Shown one piece after another: positions 14,421 to 28,559 of a stretch of DNA of 64,000 nucleotides (position 1 is the first letter of the stretch; every line of letters starts with the position of its first letter). A program made the position numbers and the translations under genes. Origin of the DNA: Megachile rotundata (Eukaryota > Arthropoda > Insecta > Hymenoptera > Megachilidae). The notes below the pieces were generated by a model. It ran no database searches, had not been told where the DNA came from, and saw nothing but the letters and a program-made list of their open reading frames with translations. The stretch spans positions 248,001-312,000 of the forward strand of contig NW_027473317.1 in assembly GCF_050947335.1 (NCBI RefSeq), given 5' to 3'.

Positions 14421-17400
14421 TGATTGTGATTGTATGATTGTGATTGTATGATTGTGATTGTATGCTTGTGATTGTATGACTGTGATTGTATAATTGTGAT
14501 TATATGATTGTGATTGTATGATTGCGTTCGTATGATTGTGATTGTACGATAGTGATTGTATGATTGTGATTGTATGATAGTGATTGTGACATTGCGATTG
14601 TATGATTGCGATTGTAATATTGCGATTGTATGATTGTGATGTATGATTGTGATTGTATGATCGTGATTATATGATCGTGATTTTATGATCGTGATTGTAT
14701 GATCGTGATTGTATGATTGTGATTGTATGACTGTGATTGTATAATAGTGATTGTGACATTGCGATTGTATGATTGCGATTGTATGATTGTGATTGTATGA
14801 GTGTGATTGTATGATTGTGATAGTAAGATTGTGATTGTATGATTGTGATTGTATGATTGTGATTGTATGATTGTGATTGTATGATAGTGATTGTGACATT
14901 GCGATTGTATGATTGCGATTGTATGATTGTGATTTTATGATTGTGATTGTATGATTTTGATTGTATGATTTTAATTGTATGATTGTGATTGTATGATTGT
15001 GATTGCATGATTGCGACTGTATGATTGTGATTGTATGATTTTGATTGCATGATTGTGATTGCATGACTGTGATTATATGATTGTGATTGTACGATTGTGA
15101 TTGTATGATTGTGATTGTATGATTATGATTGTATGATTGTGATTGTATGATTGTCATTGTATGATTGTGATTGTATGATTTTAATTGTATGATTGTGATT
15201 GTATGATTGCGATTGTAATATTGCGATTGTATGATTGTGATTGTATGATCGTGATTGTATGATCGTGATTGTATGATCGTGATTGTATGATCGTGATTGT
15301 ATGATCGTGATTGTATGATTGTGATTGTACGATAGTGATTGTACGATAGTGATTGTGACATTGCGATTGTATGATTGCGATTCTATGATTGTGATTGTAT
15401 GACTGTGATTGTATGATTGTGATTGTATGATCGTGATTGTATGATCGTGATTGTATGATCGTGATTGTATGATCGTGATTGTATGATCGTGATTGTATGA
15501 TTGTGATTGTATGATTGTGATTGTACGATAGTGATTGTGACATTGCGATTGTATGATTGCGATTCTATGATTGTGATTGTATGACTGTGATTGTATGATT
15601 GTGATGTATGATTGTGATTGTATGATCGTGATTATATGATCGTGATTGTATGATCGTGATTGTATGATCGTGATTGTATGATTGTGATTGTATGATTGTG
15701 ATTTTATGACTGTGATTGTATAATAGTGATTGTGACATTGCGATTGTATGATTGCGATTGTATGATTGTGATTGTATGAGTGTGATTGTATGATTGTGAT
15801 AGTAGGATTGTGATTGTATGATTGTGATTGTATGATTGTGATTGTATGATTGTGATTGCATGATTGCGACTGTATGATTGTGATTGTATGATTTTGATTT
15901 CATGATTGTGATTGCATGACTGTGATTGTATGATTGTAATTGTATGATAGTGATTGTGACATTGCGATTGTATGATTGCGATTGTATGATTGTGATTGTA
16001 TGATTGTGATTGTACGATAGTGATTGTGACATTGCGATTGTATGATTGCGATTGTATGATTGCGATTGTATGACTGTGATTGTATGATTGTGATTGTATG
16101 ATCGTGATTGTATGATCGTGATTGTATGATCGTGATTGTATGATCGTGATTGTATGATCGTGATTGTATGATTGTGATTGTACGATAGTGATTGTGACAT
16201 TGCGATTGTATGATTGCGATTGTATGATTGTGATTGTATGACTGTGATTGTATGATTGTGATTGTATGATTGTGATTGTATGATTGTGATTGTATGACTG
16301 TGATTGTAAGATTGTTATTGTATGATAGTGATTGTGATATTGCGATTGTATGATTGTGATTGCATGACTGTGATTGTATGATTGTGTTTGTATGATTGTG
16401 TTTGTATGATTGTGATTGTATGATTGTGATTGTATGATTGTGATTGTATGATTTTGATTGTATGATTTTAATTGTATGATTGTGATTGTATGATTGCGAT
16501 TGCATGATTGCGACTGTATGATTGTGATTGTATGATTTTGATTGCATGATTGTGATTGCATGACTGTGATTATATGATTGTGATTGTACGATTGTGATTG
16601 TATGATTGTGATTGTATGATTATGATTGTATGATTGTGATTGTATGATTGTCATTGTATGATTGTGATTGTATGATTTTAATTGTATGATTGTGATTGTA
16701 TGATTGCGATTGTATGATTGTGATTGTATGCTTGTGATTGTATGACTGTGATTGTATAATTGTGATTATATGATTGTGATTGTATGATTGCGTTTGTATG
16801 ATTGTGATTGTTCGATAGTGATTGTATGATTGTGATTTTATGATAGTGATTGTGACATTGCGATTGTATGATTGCGATTGTAATATTGCGATTGTATGAT
16901 TGTGATGTATGATTGTGATTGTATGATCGTGATTATATGATCGTGATTTTATGATCGTGATTGTATGATCGTGATTGTATGATTGTGATTGTATGATTGT
17001 GATTGCATGATTGCGACTGTATGATTGTGATTGTATGATTTTGATTTCATGATTGTGATTGCATGACTGTGATTATATGATTGTGATTGTACGATTGTGA
17101 TTGTACGATTGTGATTGTATGATCGTGATTGTATGATCGTGATTGTATGATCGTGATTGTATGATCGTGATTGCATGATTGTGATTGTACGATAGTGATT
17201 GTGACATTGCGATTGTATGATTGCGATTGTATGATTGTGATTGTATGACTGTGATTGTATGATTGTGATTGTATGATTGTGATTGTATGATTGTGATTGT
17301 ATGACTGTGATTGTATGATTGTTATTGTATGATAGTGATTGTGATATTGCGATTGTATGATTGTGATTGCATGACTGTGATTGTATGATTGTGTTTGTAT

Positions 17401-20222
17401 GATCGTGATTGTATGATCGTGATTGTATGATCGTGATTGTATGATTGTGATTGTATGATTGTGATTGTACGATAGTGATTGTGACATTGCGATTGTATGA
17501 TTGCGATTGTATGACTGTGATTGTATGATTGTGATTGTATGATCGTGATTGTATGATCGTGATTGTATGATCGTGATTGTCTGATTGTGATTGTATGATT
17601 GTGATTGTATGATGGTGATTATATGATTGTGATTGTATGATTGTGATTGTATGACTGTGATTGTATAATAGTGATTGTGACATTGCGATTGTGTGATTGC
17701 GATTGTATGATTGTGATTGTATGAGTGTGATTGTATGATTGTGATAGTAAGATTGTGATTGTATGATTGTGATTGTATGATTGTGATTGTATGATAGTGA
17801 TTGTGACATTGCGATTGTATGATTGCGATTGTATGATTGCGATTGTATGACTGTGATTGTATGATTGTGATTGTATGATCGTGATTGTATGATCGTGATT
17901 GTATGATCGTGATTGTCTGATTGTGATTGTATGATTGTGGTTGTATGATGGTGATTATATGATTGTGATTGTATGATTGTGATTGTATGACTGTGATTGT
18001 ATAATAGTGATTGTGACATTGCGATTGTATGATTGCGATTGTATGATTGTGATTGTATGAGTGTGATTGTATGATTGTGATAGTAAGATTGTGATTGTAT
18101 GATTGTGATTGTATGATGGTGATTATATGATTGTGATTGTATGATTGTGATTGTATGACTGTGATTGTATAATAGTGATTGTGACATTGTGATTGTATGA
18201 TTGCGATTGTAATATTGCGATTGTATGATTGTGATTGTATGATCGTGATTGTATGATCGTGATTGTATGATCGTGATTGTATGATCGTGATTGTATGATT
18301 GTGATTGTACGATAGTGATTGTGACATTGCGATTGTATGATTGCGATTGTATGATTGTGATTGTATGACTGTGATTGTATGATTGTGATTGTATGATCGT
18401 GATTGTATGATCGTGATTGTATGATCGTGATTGTATGATCGTGATTGTATGATCGTGATTGTATGATTGTGATTGTATGATTGTGATTGTACGATAGTGA
18501 TTGTGACATTGCGATTGTATGATTGCGATTCTATGATTGTGATTGTATGACTGTGATTGTATGATTGTGATGTATGATTGTGATTGTATGATCGTGATTA
18601 TATGATCGTGATTGTATGATCGTGATTGTATGATTGTCATTGTATGATTGTGATTGTATGACTTTTATTGTATGATTGTGATTGTATGATTGTGATTGTA
18701 TGATTGTGATTGTATGATTGTGATTGTATGATTGTGATTGTATGATTGTGATTGTATGATTGTGATTGTATGATTTTGATTGTATGATTGTGATTGCATG
18801 ATTGAGATTGTATGATTGTGATTGTATGATTGTGATTGTATGATTGTGATTGTATGCTTGTGATTGTATGACTGTGATTGTATAATTGTGATTATATGAT
18901 TGTGATTGTATGATTGCGTTTGTATGATTGTGATTGTACGATAGTGATTGTATGATTGTGATTGTATGATAGTGATTGTGACATTGCGATTGTATGATTG
19001 CGATTGTAATATTGCGATTGTATGATTGTGATGTATGATTGTGATTGTATGATCGTGATTATATGATCGTGATTTTATGATCGTGATTGTATGATCGTGA
19101 TTGTATGATTGTGATTGTATGACTGTGATTGTATAATAGTGATTGTGACATTGCGATTGTATGATTGCGATTGTATGATTGTGATTGTATGAGTGTGATT
19201 GTATGATTGTGATAGTAAGATTGTGATTGTATGATTGTGATTGTATGATTGTGATTGTATGATAGTGATTGTGACATTGCGATTGTATGATTGCGATTGT
19301 ATGATTGTGATTGTATGATTGTGATTGTATGATTTTGATTGTATGATTTTAATTGTATGATTGTGATTGTATGATTGTGATTGCATGATTGCGACTGTAT
19401 GATTGTGATTGTATGATTTTGATTGCATGATTGTGATTGCATGACTGTGATTATATGATTGTGATTGTACGATTGTGATTGTATGATTGTGATTGTATGA
19501 TTATGATTGTATGATTGTGATTGTATGATTGTCATTGTATGATTGTGATTGTATGATTTTAATTGTATGATTGTGATTGTATGATTGCGATTGTAATATT
19601 GCGATTGTATGATTGTGATTGTATGATCGTGATTGTATGATCGTGATTGTATGATCGTGATTGTATGATCGTGATTGTATGATCGTGATTGTATGATTGT
19701 GATTGTACGATAGTGATTGTGACATTGCGATTGTATGATTGCGATTGTATGATTGTGATTGTATGACTGTGATTGTATGATTGTGATTGTATGATCGTGA
19801 TTGTATGATCGTGATTGTATGATCGTGATTGTATGATCGTGATTGTATGATCGTGATTGTATGATTGTGATTGTATGATTGTGATTGTACGATAGTGATT
19901 GTGACATTGCGATTGTATGATTGCGATTCTATGATTGTGATTGTATGATTGTGATTGTATGATGGTGATGTATGATTGTGATTGTATGATCGTGATTATA
20001 TGATCGTGATTGTATGATCATGATTGTATGATCGTGATTGTATGATTGTGATTGTATGATTGTGATTTTATGACTGTGATTGTATAATAGTGATTGTGAC
20101 ATTGCGATTGTATGATTGCGATTGTATGATTGTGATTGTATGAGTGTGATTGTATGATTGTGATAGTAGGATTGTGATTGTATGATTGTGATTGTATGAT
20201 TGTGATTGTATGATTGTGATTG
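14420..20222 (+). repeat. Mosaic domain of variable higher-order units
   Basis: The domain is partitioned by the GCTTGTG marker at 14,464, 16,730, 18,856 and 20,491, giving spacings of 2,266, 2,126 and 1,635 bp. Each interval starts with a similar unit order (GCTTGTG, then TATAATTGTG, GCGTTTG and ACGATAG) but carries a different tail, so these are related higher-order units of unequal length. The segment at about 18,760-19,806 is almost the same as 38,776-39,822 (offset 20,016, which is 1,430 units minus 4). A local 336-bp duplication lies at 17,488-18,115. No unique sequence is visible. Confidence 0.78.
17488..18180 (+). repeat. Local 336-bp (24-unit) tandem duplication plus partial third copy
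   Basis: GACTGTG at 17,513 and 17,849, CTGATTG at 17,581 and 17,917, and GATGGTG at 17,611 and 17,947 are each separated by exactly 336 bp. A third GATGGTG at 18,115 follows after 168 bp (12 units) and starts a partial copy ending near 18,180. A few substitutions distinguish the copies, such as GTGTGATTGC near 17,691 against GTATGATTGC in the second copy. Confidence 0.8.
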
Positions 20223-22725
20223 ATGATTGCGACTGTATGATTGTGATTGTATGATTTTGATTTCATGATTGTGATTGCATGACTGTGATTGTATGATTGT
20301 AATTGTATGATAGTGATTGTGACATTGCGATTGTATGATTGCGATTGTATGATTGTGATTGTATGATTGTGATTGTATGATTGTGATTGTATGATTTTAA
20401 TTGTATGATTGTGATTGTATGATTGTGATTGCATGATTGCGACTGTATGATTGTGATTGTATGATTGTGATTGTATGATTGTGATTGTATGCTTGTGATT
20501 GTATGACTGTGATTGTATAATTGTGATTATATGATTGTGATTGTATGATTGCGTTTGTATGATTGTGATTGTACGATAGTGATTGTATGATTGTGATTGT
20601 ATGATAGTGATTGTGACATTGCGATTGTATGATTGCGATTGTAATATTGCGATTCTATGATTGTGATGTATGATTGTGATTGTATGATCGTGATTATATG
20701 ATCGTGATTTTATGATCGTGATTGTATGATCGTGATTGTATGATTGTGATTGTATGACTGTGATTGTATAATAGTGATTGTGACATTGCGATTGTATGAT
20801 TGCGATTGTATGATTGTGATTGTATGAGTGTGATTGTATGATTGTGATAGTAAGATTGTGATTGTATGATTGTGATTGTAGGATTGTGATTGTATGATAG
20901 TGATTGTGACATTGCGATTGTATGATTGCGATTGTATGATTGTGATTGTATGATTGTGATTGTATGATTTTGATTGTATGATTTTAATTGTATGATTGTG
21001 ATTGTATGATTGTGATTGCATGATTGCGACTGTATGATTGTGATTGTATGATTTTGATTGCATGATTGTGATTGCATGACTGTGATTATTTGATTGTGAT
21101 TGTACGATTGTGATTGTATGATTGTGATTGTATGATTATGATTGTATGATTGTGATTGTATGATTGTCATTGTATGATTGTGATTGTATGATTTTAATTG
21201 TATGATTGTGATTGTATGATTGCGATTGTAATATTGCGATTGTATGATTGTGATTGTATGATCGTGATTGTATGATCGTGATTGTATGATCGTGATTGTA
21301 TGATCGTGATTGTATGATCGTGATTGTATGATCGTGATTGTATGATTGTGATTGTACGATAGTGATTGTGACATTGCGATTGTATGATTGCGATTGTATG
21401 ATTGTGATTGTATGACTGTGATTGTATGATTGTGATTGTATGATCGTGATTGTATGATCGTGATTGTATGATCGTGATTGTATGATCGTGATTGTATGAT
21501 CGTGATTGTATGGTTGTGATTGTATGATTGTGATTGTACGATAGTGATTGTGACATTGCGATTGTATGATTGCGATTCTATGATTGTGATTGTATGACTG
21601 TGATTGTATGATTGTGATGTATGATTGTGATTGTATGATCGTGATTATATGATCGTGATTGTATGATTGTGATTGTATGACTGTGATTGTATAATAGTGA
21701 TTGTGACATTGCGATTGTATGATTGCGATTGTATGATTGTGATTGTATGAGTGTGATTGTATGATTGTGATAGTAAGATTGTGATTGTATGATTGTGATT
21801 GTATGATTGTGATTGTATGATAGTGATTGTGACATTGCGATTGTATGATTGCGATTGTATGATTGTGATTGTATGATTGTGATTGTATGATTTTGATTGT
21901 ATGATTTTAATTGTATGATTGTGATTGTATGATTGTGATTGCATGATTGCGACTGTATGATTGTGATTGTATGATTTTGATTGCATGATTGTGATTGCAT
22001 GACTGTGATTATATGATTGTGATTGTACGATTGTGATTGTATGATTGTGATTGTATGATTATGATTGTATGATTGTGATTGTATGATTGTCATTGTATGA
22101 TTGTGATTGTATGATTTTAATTGTATGATTGTGATTGTATGATTGCGATTGTAATATTGCGATTGTATGATTGTGATTGTATGATCGTGATTGTATGATC
22201 GTGATTGTATGATCGTGATTGTATGATCGTGATTGTATGATCGTGATTGTATGATTGTGATTGTACGATAGTGATTGTGACATTGCGATTGTATGATTGC
22301 GATTGTATGATTGTGATTGTATGACTGTGATTGTATGATTGTGATTGTATGATCGTGATTGTATGATCGTGATTGTATGATCGTGATTGTATGATCGTGA
22401 TTGTATGATCGTGATTGTATGATTGTGATTGTATGATTGTGATTGTACGATAGTGATTGTGACATTGCGATTGTATGATTGCGATTCTATGATTGTGATT
22501 GTATGACTGTGATTGTATGATTGTGATGTATGATTGTGATTGTATGATCGTGATTATATGATCGTGATTGTATGATCGTGATTGTATGATCGTGATTGTA
22601 TGATTGCGATTGTATGATTGTGATTGTATGAGTGTGATTGTATGATTGCGATAGTAGGATTGTGATTGTATGATTGTGATTGTATGATTGTGATTGTATG
22701 ATTGTGATTGTATGACTGTGATTGC
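20223..22725 (+). repeat. 2,503-bp higher-order repeat, copy 1
   Basis: From 20,223 the sequence recurs 2,503 bp downstream, apparently base for base: GATTGCGACTG at 20,225 and 22,728, and GCTTGTG at 20,491 and 22,994. Private variants include GATTATTTG near 21,085, GTAGGATTG near 20,878 and TATGGTTG near 21,510. 2,503 is 179 units minus 3 bases, matching the three 13-bp units inside (near 20,667, 21,616 and 22,528). Upstream of 20,223 the similarity continues at offset 2,488, because copy 2 carries one extra GACTGTG unit and copy 1 has a 1-bp deletion near 20,221. Confidence 0.9.
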
Positions 22726-25228
22726 ATGATTGCGACTGTATGATTGTGATTGTATGATTTTGATTTCATGATTGTGATTGCATGACTGTGATTGTATGAT
22801 TGTAATTGTATGATAGTGATTGTGACATTGCGATTGTATGATTGCGATTGTATGATTGTGATTGTATGATTGTGATTGTATGATTGTGATTGTATGATTT
22901 TAATTGTATGATTGTGATTGTATGATTGTGATTGCATGATTGCGACTGTATGATTGTGATTGTATGATTGTGATTGTATGATTGTGATTGTATGCTTGTG
23001 ATTGTATGACTGTGATTGTATAATTGTGATTATATGATTGTGATTGTATGATTGCGTTTGTATGATTGTGATTGTACGATAGTGATTGTATGATTGTGAT
23101 TGTATGATAGTGATTGTGACATTGCGATTGTATGATTGCGATTGTAATATTGCGATTCTATGATTGTGATGTATGATTGTGATTGTATGATCGTGATTAT
23201 ATGATCGTGATTTTATGATCGTGATTGTATGATCGTGATTGTATGATTGTGATTGTATGACTGTGATTGTATAATAGTGATTGTGACATTGCGATTGTAT
23301 GATTGCGATTGTATGATTGTGATTGTATGAGTGTGATTGTATGATTGTGATAGTAAGATTGTGATTGTATGATTGTGATTGTAGGATTGTGATTGTATGA
23401 TAGTGATTGTGACATTGCGATTGTATGATTGCGATTGTATGATTGTGATTGTATGATTGTGATTGTATGATTTTGATTGTATGATTTTAATTGTATGATT
23501 GTGATTGTATGATTGTGATTGCATGATTGCGACTGTATGATTGTGATTGTATGATTTTGATTGCATGATTGTGATTGCATGACTGTGATTATTTGATTGT
23601 GATTGTACGATTGTGATTGTATGATTGTGATTGTATGATTATGATTGTATGATTGTGATTGTATGATTGTCATTGTATGATTGTGATTGTATGATTTTAA
23701 TTGTATGATTGTGATTGTATGATTGCGATTGTAATATTGCGATTGTATGATTGTGATTGTATGATCGTGATTGTATGATCGTGATTGTATGATCGTGATT
23801 GTATGATCGTGATTGTATGATCGTGATTGTATGATCGTGATTGTATGATTGTGATTGTACGATAGTGATTGTGACATTGCGATTGTATGATTGCGATTGT
23901 ATGATTGTGATTGTATGACTGTGATTGTATGATTGTGATTGTATGATCGTGATTGTATGATCGTGATTGTATGATCGTGATTGTATGATCGTGATTGTAT
24001 GATCGTGATTGTATGGTTGTGATTGTATGATTGTGATTGTACGATAGTGATTGTGACATTGCGATTGTATGATTGCGATTCTATGATTGTGATTGTATGA
24101 CTGTGATTGTATGATTGTGATGTATGATTGTGATTGTATGATCGTGATTATATGATCGTGATTGTATGATTGTGATTGTATGACTGTGATTGTATAATAG
24201 TGATTGTGACATTGCGATTGTATGATTGCGATTGTATGATTGTGATTGTATGAGTGTGATTGTATGATTGTGATAGTAAGATTGTGATTGTATGATTGTG
24301 ATTGTATGATTGTGATTGTATGATAGTGATTGTGACATTGCGATTGTATGATTGCGATTGTATGATTGTGATTGTATGATTGTGATTGTATGATTTTGAT
24401 TGTATGATTTTAATTGTATGATTGTGATTGTATGATTGTGATTGCATGATTGCGACTGTATGATTGTGATTGTATGATTTTGATTGCATGATTGTGATTG
24501 CATGACTGTGATTATATGATTGTGATTGTACGATTGTGATTGTATGATTGTGATTGTATGATTATGATTGTATGATTGTGATTGTATGATTGTCATTGTA
24601 TGATTGTGATTGTATGATTTTAATTGTATGATTGTGATTGTATGATTGCGATTGTAATATTGCGATTGTATGATTGTGATTGTATGATCGTGATTGTATG
24701 ATCGTGATTGTATGATCGTGATTGTATGATCGTGATTGTATGATCGTGATTGTATGATTGTGATTGTACGATAGTGATTGTGACATTGCGATTGTATGAT
24801 TGCGATTGTATGATTGTGATTGTATGACTGTGATTGTATGATTGTGATTGTATGATCGTGATTGTATGATCGTGATTGTATGATCGTGATTGTATGATCG
24901 TGATTGTATGATCGTGATTGTATGATTGTGATTGTATGATTGTGATTGTACGATAGTGATTGTGACATTGCGATTGTATGATTGCGATTCTATGATTGTG
25001 ATTGTATGACTGTGATTGTATGATTGTGATGTATGATTGTGATTGTATGATCGTGATTATATGATCGTGATTGTATGATCGTGATTGTATGATCGTGATT
25101 GTATGATTGCGATTGTATGATTGTGATTGTATGAGTGTGATTGTATGATTGCGATAGTAGGATTGTGATTGTATGATTGTGATTGTATGATTGTGATTGT
25201 ATGATTGTGATTGTATGACTGTGATTGC
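22726..25228 (+). repeat. 2,503-bp higher-order repeat, copy 2
   Basis: Second full copy of the 2,503-bp block. I found no substitution against copy 1 in the stretches compared, including the rare variants GATTATTTG, GTAGGATTG and TATGGTTG. Such identity across 2.5 kb of a low-complexity array implies either a very recent duplication or an assembly duplication. Confidence 0.9.
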
Positions 25229-25472
25229 ATGATTGCGACTGTATGATTGTGATTGTATGATTTTGATTTCATGATTGTGATTGCATGACTGTGATTGTAT
25301 GATAGTAATTGTATGATAGTGATTGTGACATTGCGATTGTATGATTGCGATTGTATGATTGTGATTGTATGATTGTGATTGTATGATTGTGATTGTATGA
25401 TTTTAATAGTATGATTGTGATTGTATGATTGTGATTGCATGATTGCGACTGTATGATTGTGATTGTATGATT
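25229..25472 (+). repeat. Partial third copy of the 2,503-bp repeat
   Basis: The first 244 bp of the block recur a third time and stop at 25,472, where this copy reads GATTTTGATTTC and copy 2 reads GATTGTG (22,970). Two substitutions separate this copy from 22,726-22,969: T at 22,801 against A at 25,304, and T at 22,905 against A at 25,408. Both change GATT-type to GATA-type units. Confidence 0.85.
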
Positions 25473-28094
25473 TTGATTTCATGATTGTGATTGCATGACT
25501 GTGATTATATGATTGTGATTGTAAGATTGTCATTGTACGATTGTGATTGTATGATTATGATTGTATGATTGTGATTGTATGATTGTCATTGTATGATTGT
25601 GATTGTATGATTTTAATTGTATGATTGTGATTGTATGATTGCGATTGTAATATTGCGATTGTATGATTGTGATTGTATGATCGTGATTGTATGATCGTGA
25701 TTGTATGATCGTGATTGTATGATCGTGATTGTATGATCGTGATTGTATGATCGTGATTGTATGATCGTGATTGTATGATCGTGATTGTATGATCGTGATT
25801 GTATGATCCTGATTGTATGATTGTGATTGTTCGATAGTGATTGTGACATTGCGATTGTATGATTGCGATTGTATGATTGCGATTGTATGACTGTGATTGT
25901 ATGATTGTGATTGTATGATCGTGATTGTATGATCGTGATTGTATGATCGTGATTGTATGATCGTGATTGTATGATCGTGATTGTATGATCGTGATTGTAT
26001 GATTGTGATTGTACGATAGTGATTGTGACATTGCGATTGTATGATTGCGATTGTATGATTGTGATTGTATGACTGTGATTGTATGATTGTGATTGTATGA
26101 TTGTGATTGTATGATTGTGATTGTATGACTGTGATTGTATGATTGTTATTGTATGATAGTGATTGTGATATTGCGATTGTATGATTGTGATTGCATGACT
26201 GTGATTGTATGATTGTGTTTGTATGATTGTGATTGTATGGTTGTGATTGTATGATTGTCATTGTATGATTGTGATTGTATGACTTTTATTGTATGATTGT
26301 GATTGTATGATTGTGATTGTATGATTGTGATTGTATGATTGTGATTGTATGATTGTGATTGTATGATTGTGATTGTATGATTGTGATTGTATGATTGTGA
26401 TTGTATGATTTTGATTGTATGATTGTGATTGCATGATTGAGATTGTATGATTGTGATTGTATGATTGTGATTGTATGATTGTGATTGTATGCTTGTGATT
26501 GTATGACTGTGATTGTATAATTGTGATTATATGATTGTGATTGTATGATTGCGTTTGTATGATTGTGATTGTACGATAGTGATTGTATGATTGTGATTGT
26601 ATGATAGTGATTGTGACATTGCGATTGTATGATTGCGATTGTAATATTGCGATTGTATGATTGTGATGTATGATTGTGATTGTATGATCGTGATTATATG
26701 ATCGTGATTTTATGATCGTGATTGTATGATCGTGATTGTATGATTGTGATTGTATGACTGTGATTGTATAATAGTGATTGTGACATTGCGATTGTATGAT
26801 TGCGATTGTATGATTGTGATTGTATGAGTGTGATTGTATGATTGTGATAGTAAGATTGTGATTGTATGATTGTGATTGTATGATTGTGATTGTATGATAG
26901 TGATTGTGACATTGCGATTGTATGATTGCGATTGTAAGATTGTGATTGTATGATTGTGATTGTATGATTGTGATTGTATGATTTTAATTGTATGATTGTG
27001 ATTGTATGATTGTGATTGCATGATTGCGACTGTATGATTGTGATTGTATGATTTTGATTGTATGATTGTGATTGCATGATTGTGATTATATGACTGTGAT
27101 TGTATGATTGTGATTGTATGATTGTGATTGTATGATTGTGATTGTATGATTGTGATTGTATGATTGTGATTGTATGATTGTCATTGTATGATTGTGATTA
27201 TATGATTTTAATTGGATGATTGTGATTGCATGATTGCGATTGTAATATTGCGATTGTATGATTGGGATTGTATGATTGTGATTGTATGATCGTGATTGTA
27301 TGATCGTGATTGCATGATCGTGACTGTATGATTGTGATTGTATGATTGTGATTGTACGATAGTGATTGTGACATTGCGATTGTATGATTGCGATTGTATG
27401 ATTGTGATTGTATGACTGTGATTGTATGATTGTGATTGTATGATTGTGATTGTATGATTGTGATTGTATGACTGTGATTGTTGATTGTGATTGTATGATA
27501 GTGATTGTGATATTGCGATTGTATGATTGCGATTGTATGATTGTGATTGCATGACTGTGATTGTATGATTGTGTTTGTATGATTGTGATTGTATGATTGT
27601 GATTGTATAATTGTCATTGTATGATTGTGATTGTATGACTTTTATTGTATGATTGTGATTGTATGATTGTGATTGTATGATTGTGATTGTATGATTGTGA
27701 TTGTATGATTGTGATTGTATGATTGTGATTGTATGATTGTGATTGTATGATTGTGATTGTATGATTGTAACTGTATGATTGTGATTGTATGATTGTGATT
27801 GTATGATTGTGATTGTATGATCGTGATTGTATGATCGTGATTGTATGATCGTGATTATATGATTCTGATTGTATGATTGTGATTATATGATTGTGATTGT
27901 ATGATTGCGTTTGTATGATTGTGATTTTATGATAGTGATTGTATGATTGTGATTGTATGATAGTGATTGTGACATTGCGATTGTATGATTGCGATTGTAA
28001 TATTGCGATTGTATGATTGTGATGTATGATTGTGATTGTATGATCGTGATTATATGATCATGATTGTATGATTGTGATTGTATGATTGTGATTA
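25473..28094 (+). repeat. Mosaic domain related to 42.5-44.5 kb
   Basis: Unit order from about 25.5 to 27.48 kb follows that of about 42.5-44.5 kb. GACTTTT at 26,282 pairs with 43,321 (offset 17,039-17,040), GCTTGTG at 26,491 with 43,587 (17,096) and ATTGGATG at 27,211 with 44,308 (17,097). The 56-bp change is four extra consensus units in the later copy. A 1-bp deletion at 27,481 (GATTGTTGATTG) is private to this copy. From about 27,805 the sequence becomes the block shared with 1.0-2.56 kb. Confidence 0.78.
25679..25818 (+). repeat. GATCGT-variant run, 10 units
   Basis: Ten consecutive CpG-containing units spaced 14 bp apart. The last one, at 25,805, reads GATCCTG, losing the CpG. Confidence 0.9.
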
Positions 28095-28335
28095 TATGAT
28101 TGTGATTGTATGATTGTGATTGTATGAGTGTGATTGTATGATTGTGATAGTAAGATTGTGATTGTATGATTGTGATTGTATGATTGTGATTGTATGATTG
28201 TGATTGTATGATTTTAATTGTATGATTGTGATTGTATGATTGTGATTGCATGATTGCGACTGTATGATTGCGATTGTATGATTTTGATTGCATGATTGTG
28301 ATTGCATGACTGTGATTATATGATTGTGATTGTAT

Positions 28336-28559
28336 GATCGTGATTGTATGATCGTGATTGTATGATCGTGATTGTATGATCGTGATTGTATGATCGTGAT
28401 TGTATGATCGTGATTGTATGATCGTGATTGTATGATCGTGATTGTATGATCGTGATTGTATGATCGTGATTGTATGATCGTGATTGTATGATCGTGATTG
28501 TATGATCGTGATTGTATGATCGTGATTGTATGATCGTGATTGTATGATCGTGATTGTAT
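28336..28559 (+). repeat. GATCGT-variant run, 16 units
   Basis: Sixteen perfect CpG-containing units in a row, from GATCG at 28,336 to the one at 28,546. This is the longest uninterrupted perfect run I located in the window. Confidence 0.93.

Noticed and set aside
16949..18640. Longest minus-strand open frame, 563 codons of Q/N/H/S/T/I/Y-rich repeats
   Set aside because: It is a by-product of the stop-free 14-bp unit. The same peptide is encoded in all three frames, starts and stops fall on random variant units, and there is no non-repeat domain, signal sequence or flanking gene structure.
28336..28559. CpG island at the GATCGT runs
   Set aside because: CpG density rises to one per 14 bp, but GC content stays low and there is no promoter or gene nearby. 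It is a variant subarray.
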